From Herpetosiphon aurantiacus DSM 785 (lineage in GTDB: Bacteria > Chloroflexota > Chloroflexia > Chloroflexales > Herpetosiphonaceae): DNA of 64,000 nt. The stretch is from the NCBI GenBank assembly GCA_000018565.1, contig CP000876.1, forward strand, positions 186,001 to 250,000, in the 5' to 3' direction. Positions 24,529 to 33,459 of this stretch are shown here, one piece after another. The notes under the pieces were generated by a model. The model saw only the letters and a program-made list of their open reading frames with translations. It ran no database searches and was not told the DNA's origin. How positions within the stretch are numbered: the first letter of the stretch is position 1; the number at the start of each line of letters is the position of its first letter. The position numbers and the translations under genes were made by a program.

Positions 24529-24894
24529 ATGCGTAAGATAACAAAATATACGTGGAATGAAATTAAAGACATGCCAGATGAAATTCTTACCATTTCTTTT
24601 ATTGAAAATGTAAAATTTTCAGCAAAAGAAATGGAGATGCTATATAGGGGATATGCATCAGCCGATATGGATGATTACTTTCATATTTATTTTGATAATA
24701 TGAGATTATATATTCATAATAACTGGAATGGAGATTGTCTTTATATAGTATATTTTTTATATAAACACGGTCTATTTCATATATCTAAAATAGATATTAA
24801 TCAAAAATATATTCAGGTAAATAATGACTATATTGTAATAATCCAATCTATTATCAATAAATACCTCTTAAATGGGTTAAACGCAAGAGACTAA
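24529..24894 (+). CDS. Putative immunity protein for the RHS toxin tip
   Basis: This 121-residue, AT-rich gene starts after AAGGA. The protein contains 'MEMLYRGYASADMDDYFHIY' followed by 'LYIHNNWNGDCLYIVYF'. These resemble a small immunity family with the pattern M-D-D-K-W-x-I ... L-Y-x-x-R-S-W-T-G-x-C-I-Y found beside toxins with NAD-processing tips. Position directly after the toxin tip, small size, acidic character and matching base composition all support an immunity role, protecting the producing cell or kin by binding the ADP-ribosyltransferase-like tip. Direct evidence for binding is absent. Confidence 0.65.
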   Translation: MRKITKYTWNEIKDMPDEILTISFIENVKFSAKEMEMLYRGYASADMDDYFHIYFDNMRLYIHNNWNGDCLYIVYFLYKHGLFHISKIDINQKYIQVNNDYIVIIQSIINKYLLNGLNARD

Positions 24895-25405
24895 ACGGAG
24901 ACATAGTGGAGTAGGTGTCAAGGCCAGTTTTTTTTGGTTCATGGAGAGCAGTAAAAAGATGCGGTAATCGTTGTCAAGGATGACATTTTCTACGAGGGAA
25001 GGGCATGATCGGCATACCATGGTCGGCTATCGCCGACGGCACGCATCCCAACAGAGGAATGTGTCAAGCACGGTGAAACACATGACGACGAAGTAAACGG
25101 GCTATTAAAGAAGGATTATTCGCGCAATGGGGACTCCATCGACGGATCAGCTAGCCCAACGGGATGGATTATCTTTACCGTGAGTTTCCAGCATTGATCT
25201 AATGCCTGATATAGTCACGATTCAATAGATGATCCATGTATCCCATCAGCCATCACGACCTCCTCGCGAACGTCCTGTCAGGATAGAGTCTAAAACCCGT
25301 GAAGATATTTGTCAATAAATGGCAAAAAGAACCCTACTCTGACAATACGTGAGAGGGAATCTGACATCAAGATAGGGTATACTCAAAACTAACATTTGTC
25401 ATCGT
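24895..25405. other. Gene-free spacer
   Basis: No supported gene was found. It includes a copy of the 'ggtgtcaaggcc' intergenic repeat near 24910 followed by eight T residues, and a small perfect hairpin, gtcggctatcgccgac, at about 25022. The remainder has no clear homology and may be decayed DNA between the toxin locus and the NB-ARC cluster. Confidence 0.4.
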
Positions 25406-27923
25406 TCATTTTGATATTTTAGGTCGTAATTGGTCTAAGGTTTCTCTTATTAGCTGGCTATAATCGCTATGTATACCAAATCTATGTGTCGTAAGAACTA
25501 GCACTCGTTGATATAAATCATAAGCCTCAGAGTAAAGCTTCTGATTTTCAAGAACATATGCCAAATTATTCATTATTCGAACATCATCCGTTGACATCAA
25601 CGAAGGTTGTTGTTGATACCATTTAAGAGTTTGTGTATATAACTGCTGTGACTCCTTATACTGACCTAATCTTGCATACACTAATGCTAAGTTATTCATG
25701 CTTTGGATGGTATCAGGATGATTCTGGCCTAATGTATGGTTTCGTATATTTAATGCACTGATATGGAGTTCATATGCTTCGTTATAAGATCCTTTTTCTT
25801 CGAACGCTACTCCTAAATTATTCATGCTTTGAGCTGTATGAACATGATCTAATCCCAAAACTTTTTTTCTAATCTCTAAGACATGTTTCCAGATACTCTC
25901 TGCCTCCCCATGAAGCCCTTGAAGGCTTAAGACTAAGGCCAAATTATTTTTAGTTGATAATGTATTAGGATTTTCTGGACCAAATATTTGCTCTTGGATT
26001 ATTAATGCTTCTTCATATAGAGACTGTGAATCATGATAAATGCCTTGTTTTTCTAAAATACTAGCAAGATTATTCATCATTGTTGCTAATAGTTTATCTT
26101 GTGATTTTCCCAGCTCTTTTCTATATAGTCTTATTGCTTTTTCAAGTAATAATTTTGCCTCTAAATATTTGTATTGATAGGATAATACTATTGACAAATT
26201 ATTCATAATATCGACAATATATATATCTTTATTGACGTTTGAATTTACTAAATTCCTCAAAATCCCTTCATATAATTCTTGTGACTCACTGTATAATCCT
26301 TGATGGCATAATACCGCTGCTAGGTTATTTGTAATTATTTCCATAATATTCGCATCATTCACCAACAAATTCGAATGTGTTTCTTTTATTTTCTCTAGTA
26401 GAGATCGTGCTGTTGAATATGATCCTATATTTCTTTCATAAAGTGCAAGACTATTAACAAGAATGAGTCCTATTTTATCTGCACGATCTAATGCTCGTAA
26501 TGCAACATGGCGTAAATGAATAACAAACGGATATAAAGTATGCGGTTCGTCTCTTATATTGCCCCAAGTAACAACTCTACCAATCCGCTCCTCCGCCACG
26601 GCCAGCGTTTCGGTCGATCCCAACTGTACCTGAACAACCTGGGCCAGCAAGCGATGCAACACCACGGCATCCGTTCCATCCAGCAAACCCAACTGCTGTA
26701 ACCGACGCAATGCATCAACGGCATCATCGATATCGGTATCATCGGGCATCGGGAACAAACGCCAGCACCAACTCGCGTGGAATTGGAATGCCAGGCGCAC
26801 ACCAGGCCGCACCATCAAGCATGCCCAAGGCTAACGCATCAAGTGCATCGTTGGCATCAAGCTGCTTAAAACTGAACATGAAGGTCGCTTCGACATCCAG
26901 TTCATGGCGCGTGGGTGAGGGCAACGCGCCACGACCCTTCAGCGAGCGGTGGGCAATGGTTAAATCTTTGCGGTATTGCTCGACCGTGTGATGGGAATAG
27001 GTATTGAGATAACTGCCCGCCAAATGCAACGCCAGCGGCAAATGCCCTAGATCCTCGGCAATCGCATCAGCCTCAGCATCGGTCAACCGCGCACAGAGTC
27101 GCTGTAACAATGAGCGACTTTCTGTTGGCGAGAGAAGCCCAAGCCGAATTTGCGTGAGCGTTGGCCACTGATCCGACCGCGCCGTGATGAGTACCCGACA
27201 GCCACCAACCGTGGGCTTCCATTGGTCAAGAATCGCCCGATCCTCGCAGTTATCGAAAATGAGTAAGCGCGGCATGGGCGATTTCCACGCGTTCAAAACC
27301 CGTTGCACCTGCTCATCGAGCGCCATGCCAGTCAGGTCGATGCCGAGAGCAAGTGCACAACCAGCGATTTGGCTGGCCACCTGATCGGGATCAGCACAGT
27401 TCAGCCAAAACACCCCGCCATGAAAATAGACCCCATAGCGATAGGCAAATTCCGTCACCAGGCTCGTTTTGCCAATCCCGCCTAATCCGGTGGCCACCGC
27501 TGGCATGACGACCGCTGGCTGGGCCGTGCCAATCGCCGCCGCCAATTGTTTCAATTCATCCTCACGACCGACAAAGTGCGGGCTGGCCTCAAAGGGCAAG
27601 CGCGAGGCGTGGGGTAAATCCGAACGGGGTTGCGGCACATGGTCGAGTGGAATCGCGGCAAGGGCCGCAAGCGCAGCGGGTAGGGGGTCAATCGGTTCGG
27701 GCAACATCTGGATAATTGACTGCATGGTACCGAAATTAATGCCCGCAACTGGTCCATGAATGACACTATTGGTAATGGCGACTGTGCCATTGGATGCAAA
27801 GGTCATCCCTTGGTTGCGCAGGGCGTGAAACAAGACCACCTGTTCCTCACGACTGAGTGTTGGACACCCGTGTTGAAAGTGCACAAACTGGGGATCGGAT
27901 TCGCTGATCTGTTCCATTGCCAT
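25406..27923 (-). pseudogene. NB-ARC - TPR protein, interrupted by one frameshift
   Basis: From 27923 (or the better-spaced ATG at 27917) the N-terminus holds a helical segment and the beta motif 'NSVIHGPVAGINFGTMQSII'. An NB-ARC domain follows with P-loop 'GLGGIGKTSL' near residue 148, kinase-2 'RLLIFDNCED', 'GGCRVLITARS' and GLPL 'GHLPLALHLAGSYL'. The frame stops just after 'LAFVPDA', at 26739. The adjacent frame continues 'DDTDIDDAVDALRRLQQLGL', matching the intact paralogues, and then at least eight TPR (kinesin-light-chain-type) repeats to 25406. One extra base near 26741-26757 explains the break. It is probably a pseudogene, though sequencing error or frameshifting cannot be excluded. 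The TPR part is distinctly more AT-rich than the NB-ARC part. It lies 71 bp downstream of the SMEK-NB-ARC gene on the same strand. Confidence 0.85.
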
Positions 27924-27994
27924 ATCTCCAAAACCATGAACATCCGCTATCAGTCGAGACTATCACCACTCGTCTCATTGGAGTGGGATGTCGA

Positions 27995-30900
27995 TCATTT
28001 CCGCTTTTTCTTTTTGGTAGTCAGATGCAAGCGTTGGACTCGTCCTACATCCCGTTGGAGGGATTGGGTATCTGGGTGCGTTAATCCCAAGACGCGTTTC
28101 CTGATGGCGAATGCGTGTTCATAGAGGGATTGGGCTTTCCCATACTGCCGTTGCCTTTCAAGCACACCTGCCAAGCTGCCCATTGTTGTCATGGTATCCG
28201 GATGCTCGCGGCCTAACACCGCTTTATTGATGGCTAACGCCCGTTCATATAACATTTGTGCATCGCTATACCGCTCTTGCCGCTCCAAAACCACCGCCAG
28301 ATTGTGTACACTCATGGCTGTATCCGGATGCTCCGCCCCCAACACCGCTTCATGCACCGTCAATGCCCGTTCTAACAAGCCCTGCGCCTCCGAATACCGC
28401 CTTTGATTCAACAGTACCATTGCCAGATTGTTCATACTTCGCGCCGTATTTGGATGCTCCGCCCCCAACACCGCTTCCGTAACCACCAATGCCCGTTCAT
28501 ACAACCGCTGCGCATCCCCATACCGCCCTTGACTCTCCAAGACCCCCGCAAGATTGTTCACACTCATGGCCGTATCCGGATGTTCCGCCCCCAACACCGC
28601 TTCCCGCACCGCCAATGCTCGTTCTAACAAGCCCTGCGCCTCCGAATACCGCCCTTGACTCTCCAAGACCACAGCAAGATTGTTTACACTCATGGCCGTG
28701 TCCGGATGCTCCGCCCCCAACACCGCTTCATGCACCGTCAAGGTTCGTTCTAACAAGCCCTGCGCCTCCGAATACCGTCCTTGATTCAACAGTACCATTG
28801 CCAGATTGTTCATACTCATGGCCGTATCCGGATGATTCTCGCCTAACACCGCTTCGCGCACTGCCAACGCCTGTTCGTACAAGGGTTGTGCCTCCGAATA
28901 CCGCCCTTGACTCTCCAAAACCGATGCCAGATTGTTCACACTTCGCGCAGTATCAGGATGTTCCCTACCTAAAACTGCTTCATTCACCGCCAACGCCTGT
29001 TCGTACAAGGGTTGTGCCTCCGAATACCGCCCTTGCCGCGCCAAAACCGATGCCAGATTGTTCACACTTCGCGCAGTATCAGGATGTTCCCTACCTAAAA
29101 CTGCTTCCGTGACCTCCAACGCCCGTTCATACAAGCCTCGGGCCTCCGAATACCGCCCTTGACTCTCCAAAACCGATGCCAGATTGTTCACACTCACCGC
29201 CGTATCGGGATGATCCAACCCCAACACCGCTTCCCGCACCGCCAACGCCCGTTCAAATAAGTCCTGCGCCTCCGAATACCGCCCTTGACTCTCCAAGACC
29301 AACGCCAGATTGTTCACACTCCGTGCCGTATCGGGATGATCCAACCCCAACACCACTTCCCGCACCGCCAACGCCCGTTCAAATAAGTCCTGCGCCTCCA
29401 AATACCGCCCTTGCTGATGTAACGCTTCTGCAAGATTATTGATGCTCATTGCCGTAGAAGAATGGTTTTCACCAACAAGCACTCTTCGTATACCAAACGC
29501 CCGTTCATGTAGCGCCTGTGCCTCTGCATACCATCCTTGGTGTTGTGCAAACAGTCCAAGGTTCGTTGCAAGTCGTGCCGTTTGTTCTGTATCACGATCT
29601 AACACCCGGAGCGTCATACCCCGCAGATGGGGTTCGAGCGGATTCATCTGCTTCGGAATCCCCGTCTTATGCGCTTGTTCCGCCGCAGCGACCATCCGCT
29701 GCTCTACCAGCGCCAATGTCGCAGACCATCCCATATGGACATGAATGACTTGGGCGAGCAAGCGATGTAAGATCACTGTCTCGATACCATCCAATAAGCC
29801 CAATGCTTGCAAACGCCGCAGCGCATCAACGGCATCATCACCATCCGTTCCATCGGGAACGAACGATAGTATCACATAGCGCGGAAGGGGAACGCTTGGC
29901 GCACACCACGCAGCACCATCCAGCATGCCCAAGGCGAGCGCATCGATTGGATCATTTGGATCAAGCTGATTCACGCTCACCATGAAAGTGGCTTCCACAT
30001 CCAGTTCATGCTGGGTTGGGGATGGAAACGCCCCTCGCCCCTTGAGCGAGCGGTGGGCAATGGTTAACTCCGTGCGGTACTGCTCGACCGTGTGATGGGA
30101 ATAGGTATTAAGATAACTGCCTGCTAGGTGCAAGGCCAATGGCAAATGCCCTAGATCCTCGGCAATCGCATCAGCTGCGGTGTCAGTCAGCCGCGTGCAG
30201 AGTCGCTGCAATAACGCGCGACTTTCGACAGGTGAGAGCAACCCTAAACGAATCTGCGTCAGCGTTGGCCACTGATCTGACCGCGCCGTCACCAGCACCC
30301 GACAACCACCAATAGTGGGCTTCCACTGCGTAAGAATCGCTGGATCTTCACAGTTATCGAAAATCAGCAAGCGGGGCATCGGAGATTGCCAGGCATACAA
30401 AACCTGCTGCACCTGTTCATCGAGCGCCATCCCAGTAGTATCAATCTTCAAACCAACCGCACAGGCTGCAATCTGGCTCGCCACCTGATTAGCATCAGCA
30501 CAGTTCAACCAAAATATCCCGCCATGAAAATAGACCCCATAGCGATAGGCAAATTCCGTCACCAGACTCGTTTTGCCAATCCCCCCCAGTCCGGTCGTAA
30601 CCGCAGGCACAACGACGGTCGGTTGGGTTTGGATAATCGCGCGGGCTAAAGCTTTCAATTCGGCTTCGCGCCCAACAAAATAGGCACTCGATTCAAAGGG
30701 AATGCGTGAGGCTTGGGGCAGATCCAACCGTGCCATAGGAACATAATCCAGCGGCAATGTTCCATATACGGCAAGCGCATGAGCAAGGGGATCAATGGGC
30801 GTATCAAAATTCGCCTCAAGTATCGTGAGAATTTGCTGGGCCTTGTCAACGTGGTAGGTAGCAATCTGTTTCAGCAGATCATTCGCATCAAGGATATGTC

Positions 30901-31312
30901 TTTTTGGATCAAAGAGGAGGTGATTGCCGGTGATAGTACTAAAAATAGCAGGACTATATGAGTGTTGTTTTTCCGTCAAAATATATACATACACCGTATC
31001 AAACTGGGTATGCAGGTTATGAGCGATGAACGTGGTGAGGGTATCTTTGATTTTTTTACTATCCGGCGTTGTCGTGACCTGAAAGGCGATCCGACGGGCT
31101 ACATCCCCTAAATCAACCGCTGGATAATTGGGATGGAGACTATTGAGATTCTGTAAACTGGGGCATTCATAGACACGGCCTAAGAGCGGAATCAGCACCG
31201 TTTCAGCAACACGATTAATATCACTATGACCCATCGCTGTGGAACTTTTTACTTCTTCGACAAACCGGGCCATGAGCCTTGAGATTTTGTGTTGAATATC
31301 GAGTAAGTGCAT
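27995..31312 (-). CDS. SMEK - NB-ARC - TPR NLR-like protein
   Basis: This is a 1105-residue protein. Residues 1-165 match the SMEK domain ('INRVAETVLIPLLGRVYECP', 'AVDLGDVARRIAFQVTTTPD', 'DTVYVYILTEKQHSY'), found at the N-terminus of bacterial STAND proteins. The D-x(11)-Q-V-T arrangement recalls a degenerate PD-(D/E)XK nuclease core, which is inference. An NB-ARC module follows with P-loop 'GLGGIGKTSL' near 240, kinase-2 'RLLIFDNCED' and 'GHLPLALHLAGSYL'. The C-terminal part has eleven full 42-residue TPR units plus a partial twelfth, of the form L-Y-E-R-A-L-x-V-x-E-A-V-L-G-x-E-H-P-D-T-A. They are almost identical, also in DNA, implying recent expansion. The protein ends in a basic tail. It is expected to act as an intracellular sensor/effector in defence. 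Divergent from the retron promoter. Confidence 0.9.
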   Translation of the reverse strand: MHLLDIQHKISRLMARFVEEVKSSTAMGHSDINRVAETVLIPLLGRVYECPSLQNLNSLHPNYPAVDLGDVARRIAFQVTTTPDSKKIKDTLTTFIAHNLHTQFDTVYVYILTEKQHSYSPAIFSTITGNHLLFDPKRHILDANDLLKQIATYHVDKAQQILTILEANFDTPIDPLAHALAVYGTLPLDYVPMARLDLPQASRIPFESSAYFVGREAELKALARAIIQTQPTVVVPAVTTGLGGIGKTSLVTEFAYRYGVYFHGGIFWLNCADANQVASQIAACAVGLKIDTTGMALDEQVQQVLYAWQSPMPRLLIFDNCEDPAILTQWKPTIGGCRVLVTARSDQWPTLTQIRLGLLSPVESRALLQRLCTRLTDTAADAIAEDLGHLPLALHLAGSYLNTYSHHTVEQYRTELTIAHRSLKGRGAFPSPTQHELDVEATFMVSVNQLDPNDPIDALALGMLDGAAWCAPSVPLPRYVILSFVPDGTDGDDAVDALRRLQALGLLDGIETVILHRLLAQVIHVHMGWSATLALVEQRMVAAAEQAHKTGIPKQMNPLEPHLRGMTLRVLDRDTEQTARLATNLGLFAQHQGWYAEAQALHERAFGIRRVLVGENHSSTAMSINNLAEALHQQGRYLEAQDLFERALAVREVVLGLDHPDTARSVNNLALVLESQGRYSEAQDLFERALAVREAVLGLDHPDTAVSVNNLASVLESQGRYSEARGLYERALEVTEAVLGREHPDTARSVNNLASVLARQGRYSEAQPLYEQALAVNEAVLGREHPDTARSVNNLASVLESQGRYSEAQPLYEQALAVREAVLGENHPDTAMSMNNLAMVLLNQGRYSEAQGLLERTLTVHEAVLGAEHPDTAMSVNNLAVVLESQGRYSEAQGLLERALAVREAVLGAEHPDTAMSVNNLAGVLESQGRYGDAQRLYERALVVTEAVLGAEHPNTARSMNNLAMVLLNQRRYSEAQGLLERALTVHEAVLGAEHPDTAMSVHNLAVVLERQERYSDAQMLYERALAINKAVLGREHPDTMTTMGSLAGVLERQRQYGKAQSLYEHAFAIRKRVLGLTHPDTQSLQRDVGRVQRLHLTTKKKKRK
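28100..29480 (-). repeat. 126-bp tandem repeats encoding TPR units
   Basis: About eleven consecutive units of 126 bp encode the 42-residue TPRs of the SMEK-NB-ARC protein. Strings such as 'cctccgaataccgcccttga' recur almost unchanged from unit to unit. Such identity allows unequal crossing-over that changes sensor length. It also produces long but meaningless open frames on the plus strand. Confidence 0.85.
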
Positions 31313-31419
31313 GATGATCTATCCTATCGAATGCTGGTAATTCTATGAGGATACTGCTCTGGGTGAATCATTTAATGATCATACTGCAACTCGCTGTTGA
31401 TCTCAAGAGAGTCAGCATG

Positions 31420-31448
31420 TTGTCTGCGCAGGTCTTTTTTGGTAGGAT
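31420..31448 (+). promoter_or_regulatory. Sigma70-type promoter of the retron ncRNA
   Basis: TTGTCT (31420-31425), a 17-bp spacer and TAGGAT (31443-31448) place transcription start at about 31454-31456, exactly where the predicted a1 repeat begins. The same -10 hexamer and spacing are used by three other loci in this window. Confidence 0.7.
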
Positions 31449-31450
31449 AT

Positions 31451-31604
31451 AGAGAGGGCTTCTTCAATTTATTTTTGTCGTTGATCCCGCGACAATCGTA
31501 GCAACGTGTTCTTTATGCGTCCTATTAAGCATCAATGGATATTTTGCCATTATATATCCATCGCGCCGAAAAGCTTGAATTGTGTCGAAGCCCTTTCTCT
31601 CTAT
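31451..31604 (+). ncRNA. Predicted retron msr-msd ncRNA with a1/a2 inverted repeats
   Basis: The 5' segment agagagggcttc (31451-31462) pairs with gaagccctttctct (31587-31600), leaving a two-base bulge; a further 'caatt' / 'aattg' pairing extends the closing stem inward. Inside are a hairpin ttgtcg/cgacaa (31475-31480 with 31490-31495) and a perfect 8-bp stem atggatat/atatccat (31535-31542 with 31554-31561). A roughly 150-nt RNA closed by long inverted repeats immediately upstream of a retron-type RT is the hallmark layout of a retron. A canonical promoter ends 2 bp before a1. The priming guanosine and the msd boundary cannot be fixed by eye; the short inner hairpin would be an unusually small msd. 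Identification is therefore good for an ncRNA, moderate for details. Confidence 0.65.
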
Positions 31605-31653
31605 GGAGCACAGATACTTTCTGTCGAAAATCATGGATGCGTTGGTGGTTGTT

Positions 31654-33408
31654 ATGAGTTTACATCTTTCGTCTGATCCCGATACCCTTCGCCAGCAATT
31701 CTTTCAGCTAAAAAGCCGCGATGATCTCTTAAACCTCTTAGATATTTCTCAACAACAGCTTCTCTATTATTTATACATCTGCCCTGAAAATAAGCGCTAT
31801 CGCCACCTCCGCTTACGAAAAAAAAGGGGCGGCTATCGCACTATTTACGCACCTGCAACACATCTCAAAATAGTCCAACAAAAACTTTCCTCCATTTTAC
31901 AGTTGATCTATGAACAAAAACCCGCAGTCCATGGGTTTGTCCCGCACAAAAGTATTGTCTCCAATGCTGCTATGCACCTCAACAAAACCTACGTGCTCAA
32001 TCTTGATTTACAAGATTTCTTTCCATCCATCAATTTTGGGCGGGTTCGAGGTCTTTTTATGAATCAACCATATTATCTCAATGAGGAGGTCGCAACCATC
32101 CTTGCGCAAATCTGCTGCCATCGCAATACACTCCCCCAAGGTGCGCCCACATCCCCCGTTATCTCGAATATGATTTGCGCTAAATTAGATCGGGAATTAC
32201 TCCGTTTTGCCCAAGCCAATCGCTGTGTTTATACGCGGTATGCCGATGATCTCACCTTTTCAACTAATACGCGGCAACCACCTTCCAAACTAGTGCGTCG
32301 TACTGAGGCTACAGCATCTATTGAACTTGGGCGTGATTTAGTTTCAATCATTACAGCGAATGGCTTTCAGGTTCATCCAGAAAAATCACGGCTTCAGGTC
32401 AAAGGTCGTCGCCAAGAAGTCACGGGTCTTACTGTAAATCACTTTCCCAATGTACCGCGGAGATTGATTCGGCAGATCCGGGCAATGCTCCATGCATGGC
32501 GAAAGTTTGGGTTGGATGCTGCGCAACAGCACTACTATGCTCACTATTGTCATCGTCAGTATCCAGTATTCAAACCACGACCTCCCTTTCGGCAAGTCTT
32601 GATTGGAAAAATCGCATTTGTTGGTATGGTACGCGGCAAACATGATCAACTCTATCTCCGTCTTCGCGATCAATTGCTCAACCTTGACCCCACCTATCGG
32701 GCAGCAGTGGAGAAAAAGGCCGAAGAAACATTCATCCTGAGTACGCCACTTATCAAAACCGAAGGAAAAACTGATTGGAAACACATCAAACATGCCTTAC
32801 GGGTTTTGCAAGCACAGGGGCTGTATGCGGGGTTATCCCTCGATTTTGATGAAAGTCTCACCGAGGGTGGAAGCAGTGAGCTAAAAAAAACGTGCTACTA
32901 TCTTTCACGCGTGAAACAAGCTCAAATTATTATTGCGTTGTTTGACCGCGATGAACCGAATATTATTCGCGAAGTAGCAGATGGTGATAGATTCAAGGCA
33001 TGGGGGAACCAGGTATTCTCCTTCGTGCTTCCTATTCCTGATCATCGAACACACACGCCAGATATTTGTATTGAATTCCTCTATCCCGATAACAATCTCC
33101 TTCTTGTGGATGAGCATGGACGACGCTTATACCTCAGCTCCGAGTTTCATGAAACATCAGGACGGCATAAAGAAAACCCAGCGATTTCCTGCCTGCTTTC
33201 GTCGAAATTCAAGAAAGATGCCAAACTGTCGATTATTGATGCTTCGGTCTTTGATGCGAATCATCGCAGTATTGCACTCGCGAAAGATGCGTTCGCAGAC
33301 TACATTCTTCATGATCAAGTCCCATTTAATCGCATGAATCTCGATGGATTTAAGCCTATCTTTGATATGATTATCGCAATTCTTCGTGCCGAGACAAACA
33401 AGACATAG
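31654..33408 (+). CDS. Retron reverse transcriptase fused to a C-terminal TOPRIM domain
   Basis: The product is about 584 residues from the ATG at 31654. In-frame alternatives at 31633, 31603 and TTG 31582 exist, but the last two overlap the ncRNA a2 repeat and none has a strong Shine-Dalgarno. The RT part has the retron-specific N-A-x-x-H motif ('SNAAMHLNKTYVLNLDLQDF'), 'LPQGAPTSPVISNM', catalytic 'YTRYADDLTFS', and the region-Y 'VTGLTVN', a V-T-G motif. Residues after about 360 read 'LIKTEGKTDWKHIKHALRVL' and 'IIIALFDRDE', the Glu and D-x-D motifs of a TOPRIM fold, likely a metal-dependent nuclease or nucleotide-binding effector. Retrons are antiphage systems in which RT, ncRNA/msDNA and an effector form a guarded complex; here the effector may be fused to the RT. 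No separate retron effector gene is adjacent except a convergent DUF3800 gene. Confidence 0.9.
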   Translation: MSLHLSSDPDTLRQQFFQLKSRDDLLNLLDISQQQLLYYLYICPENKRYRHLRLRKKRGGYRTIYAPATHLKIVQQKLSSILQLIYEQKPAVHGFVPHKSIVSNAAMHLNKTYVLNLDLQDFFPSINFGRVRGLFMNQPYYLNEEVATILAQICCHRNTLPQGAPTSPVISNMICAKLDRELLRFAQANRCVYTRYADDLTFSTNTRQPPSKLVRRTEATASIELGRDLVSIITANGFQVHPEKSRLQVKGRRQEVTGLTVNHFPNVPRRLIRQIRAMLHAWRKFGLDAAQQHYYAHYCHRQYPVFKPRPPFRQVLIGKIAFVGMVRGKHDQLYLRLRDQLLNLDPTYRAAVEKKAEETFILSTPLIKTEGKTDWKHIKHALRVLQAQGLYAGLSLDFDESLTEGGSSELKKTCYYLSRVKQAQIIIALFDRDEPNIIREVADGDRFKAWGNQVFSFVLPIPDHRTHTPDICIEFLYPDNNLLLVDEHGRRLYLSSEFHETSGRHKENPAISCLLSSKFKKDAKLSIIDASVFDANHRSIALAKDAFADYILHDQVPFNRMNLDGFKPIFDMIIAILRAETNKT

Positions 33409-33459
33409 TCCAATTTTGCTGCGGGAATGTCGTGCCTTTCCTCTTGCACAACAATCACC

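Noticed and set aside
28191-29748. Several Pro/Ser/Thr-rich open frames on the plus strand
   Set aside because: Antisense shadows of the near-identical TPR repeats of the SMEK-NB-ARC gene.
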